Part shown: positions 1 to 12,356 of the stretch, one piece after another
Numbering within the stretch: the stretch's first letter is position 1
How the letters are laid out: each line of letters begins with the position of its first letter
Source: Sparassis latifolia
Taxonomy: Eukaryota; Basidiomycota; Agaricomycetes; Polyporales; Sparassidaceae
Direction of reading: 5' to 3'
DNA: 64,000 nt
Assembly (NCBI GenBank): GCA_018466975.1
Contig: CM031557.1
Span: 1,612,001 to 1,676,000, forward strand
Notes under the pieces: generated by a model
What the model was told of the DNA's origin: nothing
The model's input: the letters and a program-made list of their open reading frames with translations, nothing else
Databases searched by the model: none
Program-made: the position numbers and the translations under genes

Positions 1-34
1 TCGGTAAATCTTCTAGAGTTCCTATGCTTTGCAG

Positions 35-926
35 TTGTTGACAGTATCCCCAGCTTGTGGTCGGGTCAGAACGCCCAGGCGTATAACTGTTAGTTATGTC
101 CTGACACATGCAATGCCATATCTGATGCCAACGATCACGTAGCGAATGCCATCTCTTGGGGCGCCCTCGGTTCAGAAATGTTCGGGTCCAGTGGAACCTA
201 CCATATGGTACCCATTGCGCTGGCCATCGGTCTATTCCTTCCTGTTCCTTTTTACATCGCTGTACGTGATGCCAGGTCGTCTGGATAGTGATCCTCACCA
301 GAGCTTGCCTTCGTAGCACCGCATTTGGCCCAAAGCCGGCTTCCAGCACATCAACACGTCCATCATCCTCGGTGTGCGTCTTGCGTCTATTTTCGTCTGG
401 TCCTGATCTCACACTACTCTCAGTACTCCGACTATTTGTATGTCGGCATCAACACTCAAGTCAAGTGAGTCTCACCAGATGTCAAGAAGGCGGAAATTTA
501 ACTAATGCTTCTTGCAGCACTTCGATGGCTGTCGGGATCTTCTCCCAATGGTGGGTGCGCAAGCACTATCCGCGCTGGTTCACGAAATACAAGTAGGTGG
601 CGTGATTTTTCTCATGGATGTTTCTTACCAATAGCCCTTCGCAGCTACATCGTTGCTGCGGCTCTGGATGGTGGGACTCAAGTCATCATGTTCATCCTGA
701 ACTTCGTGCGTACCGTTCCAAAGCTTGACTCATACGTGTTGCTCACATGCTGGCCATTACGACTAGGCCTTGTTCGGTGCAGCAGGTACTGCCCACCCCT
801 TCCCTGAATGGTGGGGCAATGGTAGGTCTCCCACGCTTCTACTTTCTGTGTGCATTGCGGGTAAACTGACCGTATATTTCAGACTACAGCTTGTCTGCGG
901 ATAGATGTGTCTTCCCTAACCAGTAG
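35..926 (+). CDS. Oligopeptide transporter (OPT family), 3' part
   Basis: C-terminal part of a proton-coupled oligopeptide transporter of the plasma membrane. Exons that keep frame are about 35-88, 143-261, 317-373, 424-464, 518-592, 645-705, 767-821 and 883-926, all with GT...AG introns of 50-61 nt. The joined protein reads the family's end: ISWGALGSEMFG, then the conserved stretches YLYVGINTQVN, MAVGIFSQWWVRKHYPRW, ALDGGTQVIMFILNFALFG and HPFPEWWGN, with stop TAG at 924-926. Such transporters have about 12-16 membrane segments and 700-900 residues, so most of the gene lies left of the window. The first exon border (position 35) is uncertain. The joining frame is unbroken, so I see no sign of decay in this part. 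Confidence 0.85.
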
Positions 927-1348
927 CGTTTACCTTCTCCCTGTCGTGTGTACCATCATCTGTTAGATTGTGGATATTTTTACTATTCGAATCTTTCCTT
1001 TTTTTGGGCTCCATGCTAATTGGTGGTGCCATGTGAGCGCTGCAAGTCTAGTTCCGATATTGGTACCTTGAATGAATGCTCCAAGTTCCTAGGGCAGCTC
1101 CAGATTGCTTGCGTTAATACTCGCGAGGCTTCAAGGAGGAAGCGCAGAAGTACCGCGAAAGAGTATAAGTTACATCCGGAACTATGATCGTCTATATACA
1201 TGTCGCTAAGAATAAACATCGTTCAGGCATGGGTGAAATGCATAACGACTGCTCTCCAGTAGCATTATCGAATAACCCTCGGGGGTCGGGCGTAAACTAG
1301 GATGTTTTGAATGCGGAGGAGAGTCAATAGTGAAGGTACGTGGTGACA
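927..1348. other. Intergenic, convergent gene ends
   Basis: Space between the 3' end of the OPT gene (+) and the 3' end of the GT61 gene (-). No ORF with protein-like composition and no repeat recognised. It must hold both 3' UTRs. Confidence 0.5.
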
Positions 1349-3412
1349 TCATCGTCGTGAGAGCTCTTCCCGCACAGCCTGCACGACGGCATTCGGCTCT
1401 ATGGGTATTCTCTGATTCAAGGACGACTCGTCTGGAAGCATGACTGGAGGCAAGGAGTCTCCGGTGAATTTTCTAGGGTGCCATGAGTAAAGCTCAACGA
1501 TCACCAGACGTGGACTGACCGATCGTTCCACCATGCCATGTATCTCAGGCCCAGCGAACGCGCGGCGAACTCTTGATCACGAACGAATGTCCCAGGAGGG
1601 AAGAACTCCATGAGTATCGGTCCTGACTCCGCTTGTTCTTGGGATGACGGCGCAGAAGGCGAAGCAAGTGATGACGAAGGAGAAGGCGACATAAAAATGC
1701 TATCCGCTAGGTGGAATCCATAGGGACCGAGTACGACCTGAAGAGACAAATGTCCATTGAGCGAAACGGCGAAGAGCACATGTCGAGCGAAGACACGGTC
1801 AGTAGGCCTAGTAGCACTCACACTTGATCTGGCAACTGCATTCATCCGTTCTTCCCATTCCCACCCGTGCACATCCACGCTCCCGTTCCCTCTCACTACG
1901 AACACTTCGCTCGCCAGGCCCTCTCCCTGCAGGTCCGCCAGGCCTGCGACGAGCGCCTCGTGATGATCGTCTCGCAGACGGGGGCCCGCAGTGAACGGCT
2001 CGTCCTGCATCGACACGTACGTCACGACCGGTTTCACCACCGCCTTCTTCTTCCTCCACCCGGAGCCCGCGGAGGACTGGCTTTGCTCAGGTAACCGGAG
2101 GTACCGCGCGAGGGCTGTGCGGACGGGCGCCCACCAGCCCTCCGGCGCCTTGAGCCCGACAAACGGCGCAGCCCACGCGGGCTTGCCGTCGTCGTCTTCG
2201 GCTCTCTTGAAATCGTGGTCGCTGATTTCCGCCATCCTGTCGGCGGGCCTCCACCGCCTGCCCCAGTTCTCCCGCCCTCTCTCCGCCGCCCCGCGATCCG
2301 CGATCACCACCCGCTCCAGCAACCAAGGAAGGTTCATTTCTGCGAGATCCTCCCAATCCTCTTGGTACCATAGCCCCAGTGTGGGAATCACGGCTTTCGG
2401 TAGCAGAGGATGGAAACCTGGGAAGCGGTGAGCACTGGCGTCAGCTGGCTGAAAATTCATGGAGTACCATTGTAGGACCGCTCTCGGGGAGGGGGGTGTA
2501 TCTTATTGTCACCACCAGGCGATGGCAGTTGTGGGCTCGAGAACGTCGGAACATGTGGAAGCATCAGCCTCAGTGGCGCCGGCACTCCGGCCTTGGAGTC
2601 GGGCGACGACAGAGTGCTGTGCGCGTGGAATAGCGAGAGGAAGGTGTACGGGTCTTGCAACGCGGGTGGGTCGGTGGCGACCCATGAAGTTCCGTAAATT
2701 CTACGTCGGTGTCTGCCTTAGCTGTCATGCTTAAAGATAGTCCATGCAAATCGTACATACCTGCCACCGTATGTTCCTAATTGTGTTCTTGCTTCGTCTT
2801 TGGTCAATACCTGCCAGTGCTGGTCTGGGGGTTGGGTGTAATCTAGGGTAGAGGACGCAATGGCCGCAGGCGGGGGCAAGGACGAAGGGTCATCAGTGAC
2901 CAGGAAGAACGTGCCGTTTGCAATCAAAACGTTGTCGAGGATGGTATACCCTGAAAATAATACGACAGTCAGACCAAGCCAGCGTGAGTCAAATAATGAA
3001 GTACCCGGAACATGAGCAAGGGCCTTCGTCACGGGCACGTCGGGCCCCCATCGCACGAACTGCTCGTGCACCGATACCCCCTTGTTCACGCCGACGCCCC
3101 AATCTTCCTTGCCTGCGCTCCGGCTCGCCTTCCTGCCAGACGCCCCACCATAGATCGCCGCATCACCAAGCCCCAGACCTACCGCTCCGTGCTCGACACC
3201 CGAAACCTTCCCCTCCTCCCATTGCCAATTTCCGAATATTAGAGCCTCGAGATCGTCTCGCCACTCTTTGGGCCGTCGCCCGTCTGGGTCGAATCCCGGA
3301 TCCTTCGCGCTGAGGCCTGATACATTAAGAGCGTCAGTACGTTCGAACGAGTTTCACTCTCAAACGAGTCCATGAGACAAAGGAGCGGCAGTCTAGTATC
3401 CGCGAGTAACAT
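1349..3412 (-). CDS. Glycosyltransferase family 61 (DUF563) protein
   Basis: Likely a Golgi or ER type II glycosyltransferase of the GT61/EOGT type, which transfers a sugar (xylose or GlcNAc in known members) to glycans or proteins. Exons that keep frame: 3358-3373 (or to 3412), 3005-3316, 2761-2950, 2468-2712, 1520-2417 and 1349-1472, with introns of 41-54 nt. Starting at 3373 gives 594 codons and an open frame throughout. Family marks seen: DWGVGVNKGVSVHEQFVRWG, PVTKALAHVPGYTILDN, GTSWVATDPPALQDPY, the GT61 core YVSMQD..RLRDDHHEALV, GPYGFHLADSIFM and LMEFFPPGTFVRDQEFAARS, and the tail VVQAVREELSRR. The 5' end is weak: exon 1 is tiny, its intron is only 41 nt, and no membrane anchor is visible. 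An in-frame ATG at 3412 adds 13 residues, partly hydrophobic. An additional upstream exon is possible. Confidence 0.85.
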
Positions 3413-3650
3413 GGTAATAACACAGCATTGGATCTACTGCTCAACTGTTGCCCTTGTACAAGAAGAAACATTCGACGCACGGTCAAACACATCTTCCAGT
3501 TGTCCCCAGCATGGGCCGCCGGGAAGAGACACCTTCACGATGTGTCTTATCGGCCAGTAACATGCGGTCTACCACCTCCGGAGATAGACCGCAACTCAAA
3601 AATGTACGGCTCCATAGTTCAAACCCCCCACCCCGTGTGAACACGGAATA

Positions 3651-3802
3651 TGCAACACGAGATCGTCAGACGCAGAGAACGCGCATCCCGTGTCTGAGAC
3701 ATATTGCGAGCAGTGCCATTGAACCTGCAACACGAGATCGTCAGACGCAGAGAACGCGCATCCCGTGTCTGAGACATATTGCGAGCAGTGCCATTGAACC
3801 TG
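3651..3802. repeat. 75-bp exact tandem duplication
   Basis: Bases 3651-3725 are repeated without a mismatch as 3726-3800. The unit begins TGCAACACGAGATCG and ends CCATTGAACC. Perfect identity points to a recent duplication, or to an assembly artefact in which one read segment was repeated. Confidence 0.9.
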
Positions 3803-3924
3803 GCGCAACATCCACAGGGTTTAACTGCCAGACACCAGTCACGGAGATACATTTTCTGCACAGCCTAGAAGCACTCATGTTGCATATCCTGAACCTGCGC
3901 AACATCCACAGGGTTTAACTGCCA
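3803..3924. repeat. 28-bp direct repeat pair
   Basis: A 28-bp sequence starting GCGCAACATCCACAGGG occurs at 3803-3830 and again at 3897-3924. The second copy is followed by TTGAACCTG, which also borders the neighbouring 75-bp duplication, so this stretch has been rearranged more than once. Confidence 0.8.
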
Positions 3925-5109
3925 TTGAACCTGTATCAAGTCAAGCCCAATATGTGAGCAGTAGGCGCAAAATGTGCTCAGAAGCAGTGTGAAGCAGCCG
4001 GTGCACGCGCACAGGTCGTCTAGGGGTGCGCGATGTTCTATGTTCGTTGTGAGACTTTCACGTGTGTAATAACCAGTCGCTCAGCACGAACAAAACTAAA
4101 GCGAGGGGTAGTGTAGGATCTCCAAGACGTCTTGAGTGTGAACCAGAGACGATATGTTAGCGGACCAACGGCGGCTGAAGCTGAAGCTGAAGCGCTGAAG
4201 GTAGTCTGCTTTCTAACGCGCCTCCTTGTCGAGAGGTCGGACAATTTAGGCGGAGCCTAAAGTTTGGTAGTTCTTTCTAATGCGGAATCTTAAACCTTTG
4301 TGATACCACGTGATGCAGGTGGCGCTGTAAGTCCGCCGAAATTCACGAAAGTCTTCCTGAAGATCCTCTCCACCCTGGTTTGGGCACATCGCAGGTGAGA
4401 TGAGGTGCTACAATGGATGGGTGATGGAATGGTGAATTTTGCTTGGGCGCGGGGCGCAGAGAATAGAGGGATTCCTACGAGATTCAAACGTGTAATGCCC
4501 TCTTGGACCAGTGCAAAGCAGATAAGACAGCAAAGTCTCCAAAATCAATCTCAATTAATATACCCATTGGAAAGTATTATTGTATACACATGCAGCACAG
4601 GACAACGGGTGCTTCTTGCGCTCGAAACGCGACGCGTTCAGCGCGATTTACAGACGCGTTGTGCCAGCACGTGATGTGCCGGGTCGGCAATCAAGACCTC
4701 CTAAGAGCCCGTAATAGAAAGCAGACGTCAGACACGGATATCCGAGGTACGAGGTTGAAGCAGAGTGTCTACCATCTGCCCTCGGGAGACTAGCTGAAGG
4801 CAGCGTTGCCATTCCCGGAAGTGGCTCAGTAGTCGAACTTAATGCTGACGAAAAAAATTCAACCCGTGCATGAGCATTAATGCAGGAGATGCGAGGTATT
4901 GAAAAATGAAGAAATGATGGCGTTCATGACGAATTGGCTTCACACATCTACACGCTGAGAGGTTCGCATAATTTGAATCGCACGGGATGCGTGAAGGGCA
5001 AGGAGCAAAATGATTGCTATGTATTACGAAGATTCCTAATGTATATCGGGTCGCCGGATCGGCGTGAACAACTACCATGCCCAGTGGTCAGACCCACAAG
5101 TGGTTCCGT

Positions 5110-6410
5110 CTAAACTGACGGTACCAAAAGTTCCTCCTTCTGCTTGGAATGCCTGTCCAGCAGGACATTTGTGCACACCTTGAGCGCTTCCGACTCCTCC
5201 GGTTTTGGGTCTGCGCAGCCGGCCCAGCGAATGCGGCATTTTTCGTCAACAAGGTAAACGTACCCGACGTGACGGTTGGTCATGCCAAGGTCGTCCCGGA
5301 TGTATCTGGTTCAGGCGTCGGGTTTGTAAGTCAGAAAATGTAGTGAATTGACACGTACTCCATGTTTTGGCTGCTGACGAGATACTTACCCCACCGCTCT
5401 TGTGGGACACTTTTCCGAATCCCGGAAGTGAAGAGTGAGACCAACAGAGATTTCAGCAGGTTCTCTTGCAAGTTAATCTGTATGTACTGATACGCCGGAT
5501 GAGATGAGTACTGAGCATGCGCCGCGTCTATGAAATTAGCGGTTTGAATCTACCGACGGAAAATGACACAGGTCAATGTGCGATCACGCAGACATTGACG
5601 GTACGGACCTCAGAAATCTTGGACGAAAGCATAGCAATGATGGAAACCTTCCCAGTACAGAGGTGCGTAGTATGTGCTTGGGTATTGTTATCCAATGTTG
5701 TACCGGAGATGTCGGGGAAGTACAAAGCTTTCTGGGGATGTAACGTCAGAGTGCGTCACACGGTCAAAGATACGGACGTAAAGATGAACGTCACAGCAGC
5801 CATGCATTTCGTCTAAGCAAAGAATCGTCATAGTAACTGAGACGAAACGGTGCTCACATCCTCCCGAATCATCACCCTCGGAGCAATCCACGTTTTGCCG
5901 CCGTGCCGTCGCGTCGCATTCAAGTCTGCGAAATACCCCTTCGTAGCCTCTTTCACTCTTCAAATCCACGAGGAGAACACTGAGCACATAACCAATTACA
6001 CGTGAAGAAGATACGCACAGATGGTTCCGCTTCTGCATGCGCATCTCCTGGTCCATGAGCTCCTCCCTGGTCTGTGCCCACGTCTTGACTAAACTGGTTG
6101 GACGCCCGCGCACGCCGAGCGGTCGCTGCAACAGCGGTAGAGAAAAGGCCATTTCGTCCCCTTCATTCTTTTCCGTAGCTTCTGTTGCTCTTTCCTTCCC
6201 CTTTCCCTCCACATTGGCGGTGGACTTGGCCTCGGCTGCGTTGCCAATAGATTGGGGTGGTTCTGCCGATCGACGTGGACAGCTGACAGAGATAAACCGT
6301 GTTGCTGGAGCTTTCTGATGTACACTAGAGGTTCCTGCACGTAACATAGGAGAGAAAGCGGGGCGAAATATCTGGGGAATAATCATCGTCCGTACTCGAC
6401 TCGAGCTCAA
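5110..6410 (-). CDS. ATP10: Mitochondrial ATPase complex assembly factor Atp10
   Basis: Chaperone of the mitochondrial inner membrane needed to assemble subunit 6 (Atp6) into the F0 sector of ATP synthase. Exons 6019-6410, 5858-5957, 5605-5731, 5353-5527 and 5110-5305 join in frame to 329 codons. Family marks in order: PLLQRPLGVRGRP and ELMDQEMRMQKRNHLVKE, ATKGYFADLNATRRHGGKTW, IAPRVMIRED, ALYFPDISGTTL, KISEVHAAHAQYSSHP, YIQINLQENLLKSLLVSLF, YLVSSQNMEYV, GMTNRHVGYVYLVDE and IRWAGCADPKPEE. The N-terminus is basic and hydroxylated, as expected for mitochondrial import. An in-frame ATG at 6386 is an alternative start. Introns are 61, 126, 77 and 47 nt; the 126-nt one also holds an unused acceptor-like TTAG. 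Confidence 0.9.
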
Positions 6411-6714
6411 AAGCCAACGTGCCGCTACTCACCGCCAGATCAACGCTCATCACGTGATTGAATTCGACAGTGAAACTTCGCGTTTGGCCCAATGTGAACT
6501 GAATTGTTCTTTCTCCAGCTTTTTTCTCGTTTGCGTTTGTGGTCAAATTTACTGCCAGCATTTTCGAATGACTCAACTCGTAATGGTGGACTTTGAATGG
6601 TAACTACTAAAGAACTTCCAAGCCTACCACTTCAGCTTACATGGACCGCTTTCCCCCCAGAAAACTGCGGGATCTTTCTCGTGGCAGAGTCGCATGGCCC
6701 GCATGCAGAGTTGC
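6411..6714. other. 5' flank of ATP10
   Basis: About 300 bp upstream of ATP10 up to the MITE target-site duplication. No coding potential or recognised element. Confidence 0.4.
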
Positions 6715-6722
6715 GCTAAGGA

Positions 6723-7068
6723 AGGACCCTGGATAATCCCCACAAAGGTCGCCGCCAAATCCGGACTAGATTTTTGCGAAAATCGACCTCACGCCGTCGT
6801 CATGTCCGGACAGATGGACCCCTAGGCCCTAGGGACCATGTAGCCGTCGTACTATCCGGACATGGAACTGTTCTGGGGCAAAAATCGCCGGAAAAAGCCG
6901 AAAATGGCTAAAAATGGCCACAAATTGCCTAAAATGGAAGTCCCCAGAGCGAGGATGTCGCTATTTCCGAACAAAAAACTCCCTCAACTGGCCAAAAATG
7001 GGCCGGACAGATTTTTGTAAATTGGGGGGGCTTTGGCGACGACCTTTGTGGGGATTATCCAGGGTCCT
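6723..7068. mobile_element. hAT-like MITE, 346 bp, with 8-bp target-site duplication
   Basis: Non-autonomous inverted-repeat element. Left end (from 6723) and the reverse complement of the right end (to 7068) both begin AGGACCCTGGATAATCCCC and are identical for 29 bp, or 37 bp with one mismatch. It is flanked by the exact 8-bp direct repeat GCTAAGGA at 6715-6722 and 7069-7076. An 8-bp duplication is the hallmark of hAT-superfamily transposases. The interior has no transposase ORF, so it would need a transposase in trans. Confidence 0.88.
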
Positions 7069-7076
7069 GCTAAGGA

Positions 7077-9611
7077 CTGGTTCTCGGAAATGTTTGTCCC
7101 GACGCCCCGAGCTACTGGTATTGCGCTCCGAGCCAACCAATGGCCTATAGAGGATACCACATACGATCGGGGCCTTAAACTTCCGCCGATTATGAGTGGA
7201 TACCTTGGATACCTTGCTGTGCCTTTTCACTTGGTCTACCGTCCCTGGAAGAAGGGAGCCAACCTAAGCATCTAGTCCTGGTTGAGATCCTTACTATCAT
7301 TGACCCTGAAGTGCAAAGTGGCCTAGTAGTGCAAGATGCCGTCTTCCGGGAATTCTACTCCGCCAAAATTCACGAAAAAAATATGGAGTAGCTACAATTG
7401 TCCCTAGAATTTTAGACATACAATTTGAGTGCAAACTGCCTTGAAGAATAGTATGTGCTCTGCGACTTGCAAGACAGACGTGCCTTTAGGCGTGACAACG
7501 AAGCGCTGGAGTTTGAGCTCCGACTAGAGGACAGACAAGGCAACGGCATATCGGCACTTGTGACGATCTGTGACCGATTGGGCGCTCTTCCTTGCAAATG
7601 ACTCTCTTCGTCGCGCTTACTCTCAAGATGACACAACATCAAGAAAAAAAAATACAAGAGGTATTGAAGACATACTTTATATGTTAGACATTATGTAGGA
7701 AAAATCCCGGGGTCAAACGGGCTCGGTCTGAATGCATGGTGACAGAAGTGCAAGACACCTTGCACTACCGGGTCAATGATAGTATACGGAATATTGCTAT
7801 TTTTCCCGCAGAAATATCGGTAGCTTCCTTGCGCCGCCCGTTCGTTCATAATAAATGCGGAGTACAATAGAGTTCTTATATTTAGGACTCTGGCGAACAT
7901 CGAGTGTAAGCCTTGACGATGCATAGAGAAACTTTCAGCTCGTGTTCTTCACGTCCTCCACGTTCCGTTTGTGCAATTTATCACAGGATCAGATTTCTGT
8001 CGCGGTTTACATACAGCCTCGCCGATGCAGCATTGTGAGCAATGAAACAGAAGCCTGCGCGTTAAGTCAGGTGGTAGATTGCTGGCAAGCCTCTGAATAG
8101 CACAGATACAGTTCTGCGGATAGAGTCATGTCATAGAGAGGTCGTGGAGTTCACCGTGTTAGTTTACCCAACGAAAGGCCCCTTGTACCCCTCTGACGAC
8201 ATTTTTGATCGACATTTGTCAAAGTATACGCCACTGCTTTAGTACTACGTAGTACGCCGCTTGTCACCACGCACATCAAATATCCAGGCGTAGATTCACA
8301 ACGCCTCCCCAAATCACTCCTCCTGCCTTTGCGAGCGTAAGCTATGAAAGAACTGCGCACGGGGATTCGCGATTCTTCTCACTATTTCACTGATAGAGTC
8401 CCATAGACATTGCCATTCAAGTTCTACTTCGCCGTCGAGATTAGACTCAATACTCTTGATCCGACCTCCAGCACAATCACCTACACCACGGAAGCTCGAG
8501 GAGCGATAAAGGCACCGTCTGACCACACGCGCCTACCGCACGCATCCGATGCTGTTCTCACATCCGCACGAACGTGCTGTTGCCAACCGTGGAGGCGGTG
8601 CATTAGATATTGGCAAAACAGGGATCTCGGGATGAATCCGTCTCCTCTGTCGATGCTAATTCGCTTCCGCGATGTGTGCTTTGGGTGGGCCGGTGCGCTC
8701 GGCACGACACTGGCACGGCAGCCACGGCTCAACGCGCCACCCGGATGTCGGCTGCACGAAGCCTAGAACGACGGACGCATAAAGGGCAGAGATTGTTGTT
8801 TTATCTCTGCTATCTAAAGAATGATCAAGCCGCCTCAGGCGCTCTAGTCAGCATTATTTGGGCTCATCTCGAGTCAAACGTGCGAGATTTGAGTTTGCAG
8901 ACAGCGCAGACTCAAGCAAGTATGGCATGAAAATTGCGATGCGCAGCAAGCCAATTCTTATACTCTGACAGGAAAGCTACAGCTATGATGAATGCAAGAC
9001 TAATCCACGGTAGTATCAACCACACTGCAACGCGGGAGGTATTTGGTTATATTTATCTGCATTGCGGAAAACGGGCAGCCAGCGGCGGATCTGCGATCTA
9101 GATTTGGAGATATGATCGAGGGTTGGCACAAACTCCTATGTTCATTTCACCAGCGACGGCCCATTGGCAAGGGGTTCCGACGATCTGCGTATCATGCTCC
9201 CCCTCCCAATAGGAGGATAGCGCACGTTACTTATCATTCGGGGTGGCCGCAAGCTGAGCGACAGGTGCGAGCTGGAATATGTACAGCCCGGATCTGATGC
9301 GCCGCGAAGAGGCCCGACAAGACGTCTAAATACACGATGTAGCTTCCCGGTGGCGCGGGTTCCGTTCCTTCCACGAACCACTCGCAAAGGCGTGGTTGTA
9401 CCATCACATCATTTCGCCTGGCTCCTTGCTGCCACAAAGTCACCGCAGCCTCATGTTCTCCACGCTGTAGCCGTCCCTCAGTCACGTTCTCCAGAAGTAA
9501 AAGGCCAGCCAAGTGGACTACTTCTCGCTCTTACCTAGGGTATCCTCTCCGCTCAGCGATCCTCCACACTCTACTCTCCGCATTCCTTTGCGCCACACTC
9601 TTCTAGCCGCT
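7077..9611. other. Long gene-poor region
   Basis: About 2.5 kb between the MITE and the kinase gene. ORFs up to 118 codons exist on both strands, but none shows a recognisable domain, low-complexity bias typical of coding sequence, or a consistent intron pattern. The last few hundred bases must hold the kinase promoter and 5' UTR. I see no RNA gene or repeat. Confidence 0.4.
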
Positions 9612-11899
9612 ATGGTCGCTGTTACCGAGCCCGCCGCTCCAGCCCCCTCACCACCAGCAGTCGGCACCTGCATCGACAATGGCACCCTCGAACTCGTAGA
9701 AATACTCGGCTACGGAGGTTATGGTGTCGTCTATCGCGCAGTCGATATTTTCTCGCCAGACATCTCATACGCGGTCAAGTGTCTGCCTCATTCCCGGAAG
9801 CGCAACGCTGAGCGTCAGCGCCAGCTGCACTTGCGCGAGATCATGCTGCATCAGCTCTCGTCCGCCCATCCAAATGTTGTCACGCTCCACCGCGTCATCG
9901 AAGACTTCAATTACACTTATCTTGTCATGGACTACTGCCCTGACGGCGACCTCTTCACCCAGATTTTGCACAACCGCCGATATCTGGGCAGCAATAAACT
10001 TATCAAGGAAGTCTTCCTCCAGCTGCTTGATGCGGTTGAATATTGCCATAGCTTGAATATTTATCATCGCGACTTGAAGCCAGAAAATGTCTTGTGTTTC
10101 GATGGCGGGAAGCGTCTTGCCATCACTGATTTCGGACTCGCCACGACAGAGAAGATGAGCACCGAGTTCCGCACGGGCAGTGTGTACCATATGAGTCCGG
10201 GTGAGTGAGCCGAGTCTTGCTGACAAACTCCTATGCTGAATCATACACAGAATGTCAGGGTGGATATTTTGCTCCGACGAAGTCATACTCACCGCTCTTT
10301 AACGACATCTGGTCGCTCGGTATCATCCTCCTGAACCTGATCACGGGGCGGAATCCCTGGAAGTCCGCGTCCGTGGAGGACTGCACGTTTCAGGCATACC
10401 TCCAGGACCCGATGCACTTCCTCCCCACCGTGCTCCCCATCTCTGAGGAGGTGAACCTCCTGCTCTCTCGGACGCTCGAAGTCGATTGGCGACGCCGGAT
10501 CACGCTGCGGGAGATGCGTCTGTCGATCATGGTTATCGATAACTTTTATTCGCCCGACGTCCTGTTCGAGGATAGCATGGCGCGCTGTCCGTGGGAGGCG
10601 GGCATCCAGGTCGATACGGACAGCGAGTCATCGGAGGAGGAGGAGGAGCCGGAGCCGGAGCCGGAACCGAAGGAGCTGCCAGAGGCACAGGACGAGGGTA
10701 TCGCGTCGACGTGGAGCAATGATTCGGAGTCAGACATGGTGTTCGCGACACAGTCAGTGACGGACAAGTCGTCTTGGGCGTATTCGGAGTCATATGCGAA
10801 GCGCGACTCGTACGCGCGGTCCATGTCACCCTCGCCAGATTCCCCGCTCTTCACGACGACGAAGTTGTTCGAGATGATGAACACCCCCAGCGCTGTGTCT
10901 GCGTATTCGATCCTGTCGTCTTCGCCGTCAATACCGTCGCTCCCTGTTACCCCTGAAGGCGGCGAGAGTCTGCAGCCGGCAGATTCGCGACGACCGAAGG
11001 CCCTCACGCTTAACACGGCCGATTGTCACCCCAGCTACTACGACAGCAGCGTCATGATGCTGTCCGCACGGTCATCGACCATGCACACAGCCTTGGACTC
11101 AGCCTCGCAGTTTGACTCATATGGGTACTGTTCGATCTTTGCCGAAACTATGCCCACAAAGGCCTCGCTGCTCCTCGACTCCACACAGGACATTGGCATG
11201 ATCACAACGCCCATTACAGCCGAGGAACACATGGACACGAAGTCGATGTGCTCATACCCGACGATTGACGCAGACCAGTCCATGGACAGCGCACGTCCCG
11301 AATCCCCCATCCTCGGCTTGTCAACAGGCGTGAACACAGCGGTGAAGCCAGAGACAGATTGGGAGCAGGCACCTCTGTCTGCGTATTCCTTTCTGACGTT
11401 CTCCAGCACCCCTGCAACCTCCCCAAGAACCGAGCAGCCCTGGCCGGCATTCTCGTTCCTTTCCTCCCTCGTGCCACACTCTGAGCACACACCAAAGGGC
11501 TCTTTCCGCACAGACACCCCCCCATTGCCGTCGCGCCCACCTCTGTCGCCGCATGCGCACGACAGGAAATCGCGCGCGTCCACATTTATGCGACCGATCA
11601 AGCTCGCATTCACCCGGCGGGCATCCTCGCACGACACACACTCCACGAAGGGCCGCCTGAGCCGCACGATGCAGACCGAGTCTGTGCCGACACTCGTCGG
11701 GCCCAACTGGGTCTTCACCGCGTCCACGTCCAGGTCTCCGTCGCCGCAGCCCCACCGATGCCTGCCATCCTCGGAGAAGGACGCGCCACGTAAGAAGTTC
11801 GCGGACAGCGAGGACCTGCGCCGGCGGCGGAGGCGGCTACGGTCTCCGCGAGCGTGGTTCTCGTCGGGCAAGCTCTTCGCCTCCGTGCTCCAATCATAG
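9612..11899 (+). CDS. Ser/Thr protein kinase, Ran1/Ksp1-like
   Basis: Two exons, 9612-10200 and 10251-11899, split by a 50-nt intron; 745 codons. The kinase domain covers about residues 24-320: glycine loop GYGGYGVVY, ATP-binding K56 (AVK), catalytic HRD at 152-154 followed by LKPEN, DFG at 173-175, and SPE in place of APE at the end of the activation loop. Together with ITDFGLATTEKMSTEFRTGS and WSLGIILLNLITGRNPW this resembles fission-yeast Ran1/Pat1 and yeast Ksp1/Vhs1/Sks1, nutrient- and meiosis-linked kinases. The remaining C-terminal half is a Ser/Pro-rich, probably disordered tail with an acidic SEEEEEPEPEPEP tract near residue 345. The ATG at 9612 is preferred; an upstream in-frame start at 9513 would be TTG. 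Substrates cannot be inferred. Confidence 0.9.
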
Positions 11900-12356
11900 A
11901 GGACATTGATAACTTATACCCGCATCCTCGCATTCACGAATACAACTCACATCACCGTCACTGCATCATATAAACATTTGCTTACGCCAACGATACTTTA
12001 TAAACTTGCATGGTTTCTTCTATCATTATCTCGGTAGAGCCGTGTGCTTTTCGTTCGCCTTGTTGTACTTCCTATGCACGCCAATCATCATATGTGGCTA
12101 CGCAAATATGCGGAACTCACCACGTCGGACTGACTGTTGAGAGGCGAGCGAGGACTTGAATTGCGTATCATTTTGGTAATTCGAACAGTGAGTCCCGAAG
12201 CACGGTAAGAGAACGTGGAAAGATGGCAAGACCGATGACTAGTATTTCTGACTTCCCTGCGCACTCATCGACACCCCAATATGTCGTCTGCTTCAGAAGT
12301 GGATTGAGTAATTAGACAAAGCATAACGGTAAGCACAGACAACCCATCTCCATCGA
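11900..12356. other. Intergenic, convergent gene ends
   Basis: 3' regions of the kinase (+) and of the uS5m gene (-). No further gene or repeat seen. Confidence 0.5.

Larger units (their letters stand above)
3413..5109. other. Gene-poor spacer with local duplications
   Basis: About 1.7 kb between GT61 and ATP10. It holds the 75-bp tandem duplication (3651-3800), a 28-bp direct repeat (3803-3830 and 3897-3924) and a short GAAGCT run near 4175-4195. No convincing gene: the ORFs here lack recognisable domains and splice structure. Confidence 0.5.

Noticed and set aside
8410..8930. ORFs of about 100-118 codons on the + strand
   Set aside because: Two overlapping frames on one strand and another on the opposite strand, none with known motifs.
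11038..11871. 277-codon ORF on the minus strand opposite the kinase tail
   Set aside because: It is the mirror of a GC-rich Ser/Pro-coding region, has no recognisable domain, and the + strand frame is supported by a continuous kinase gene.
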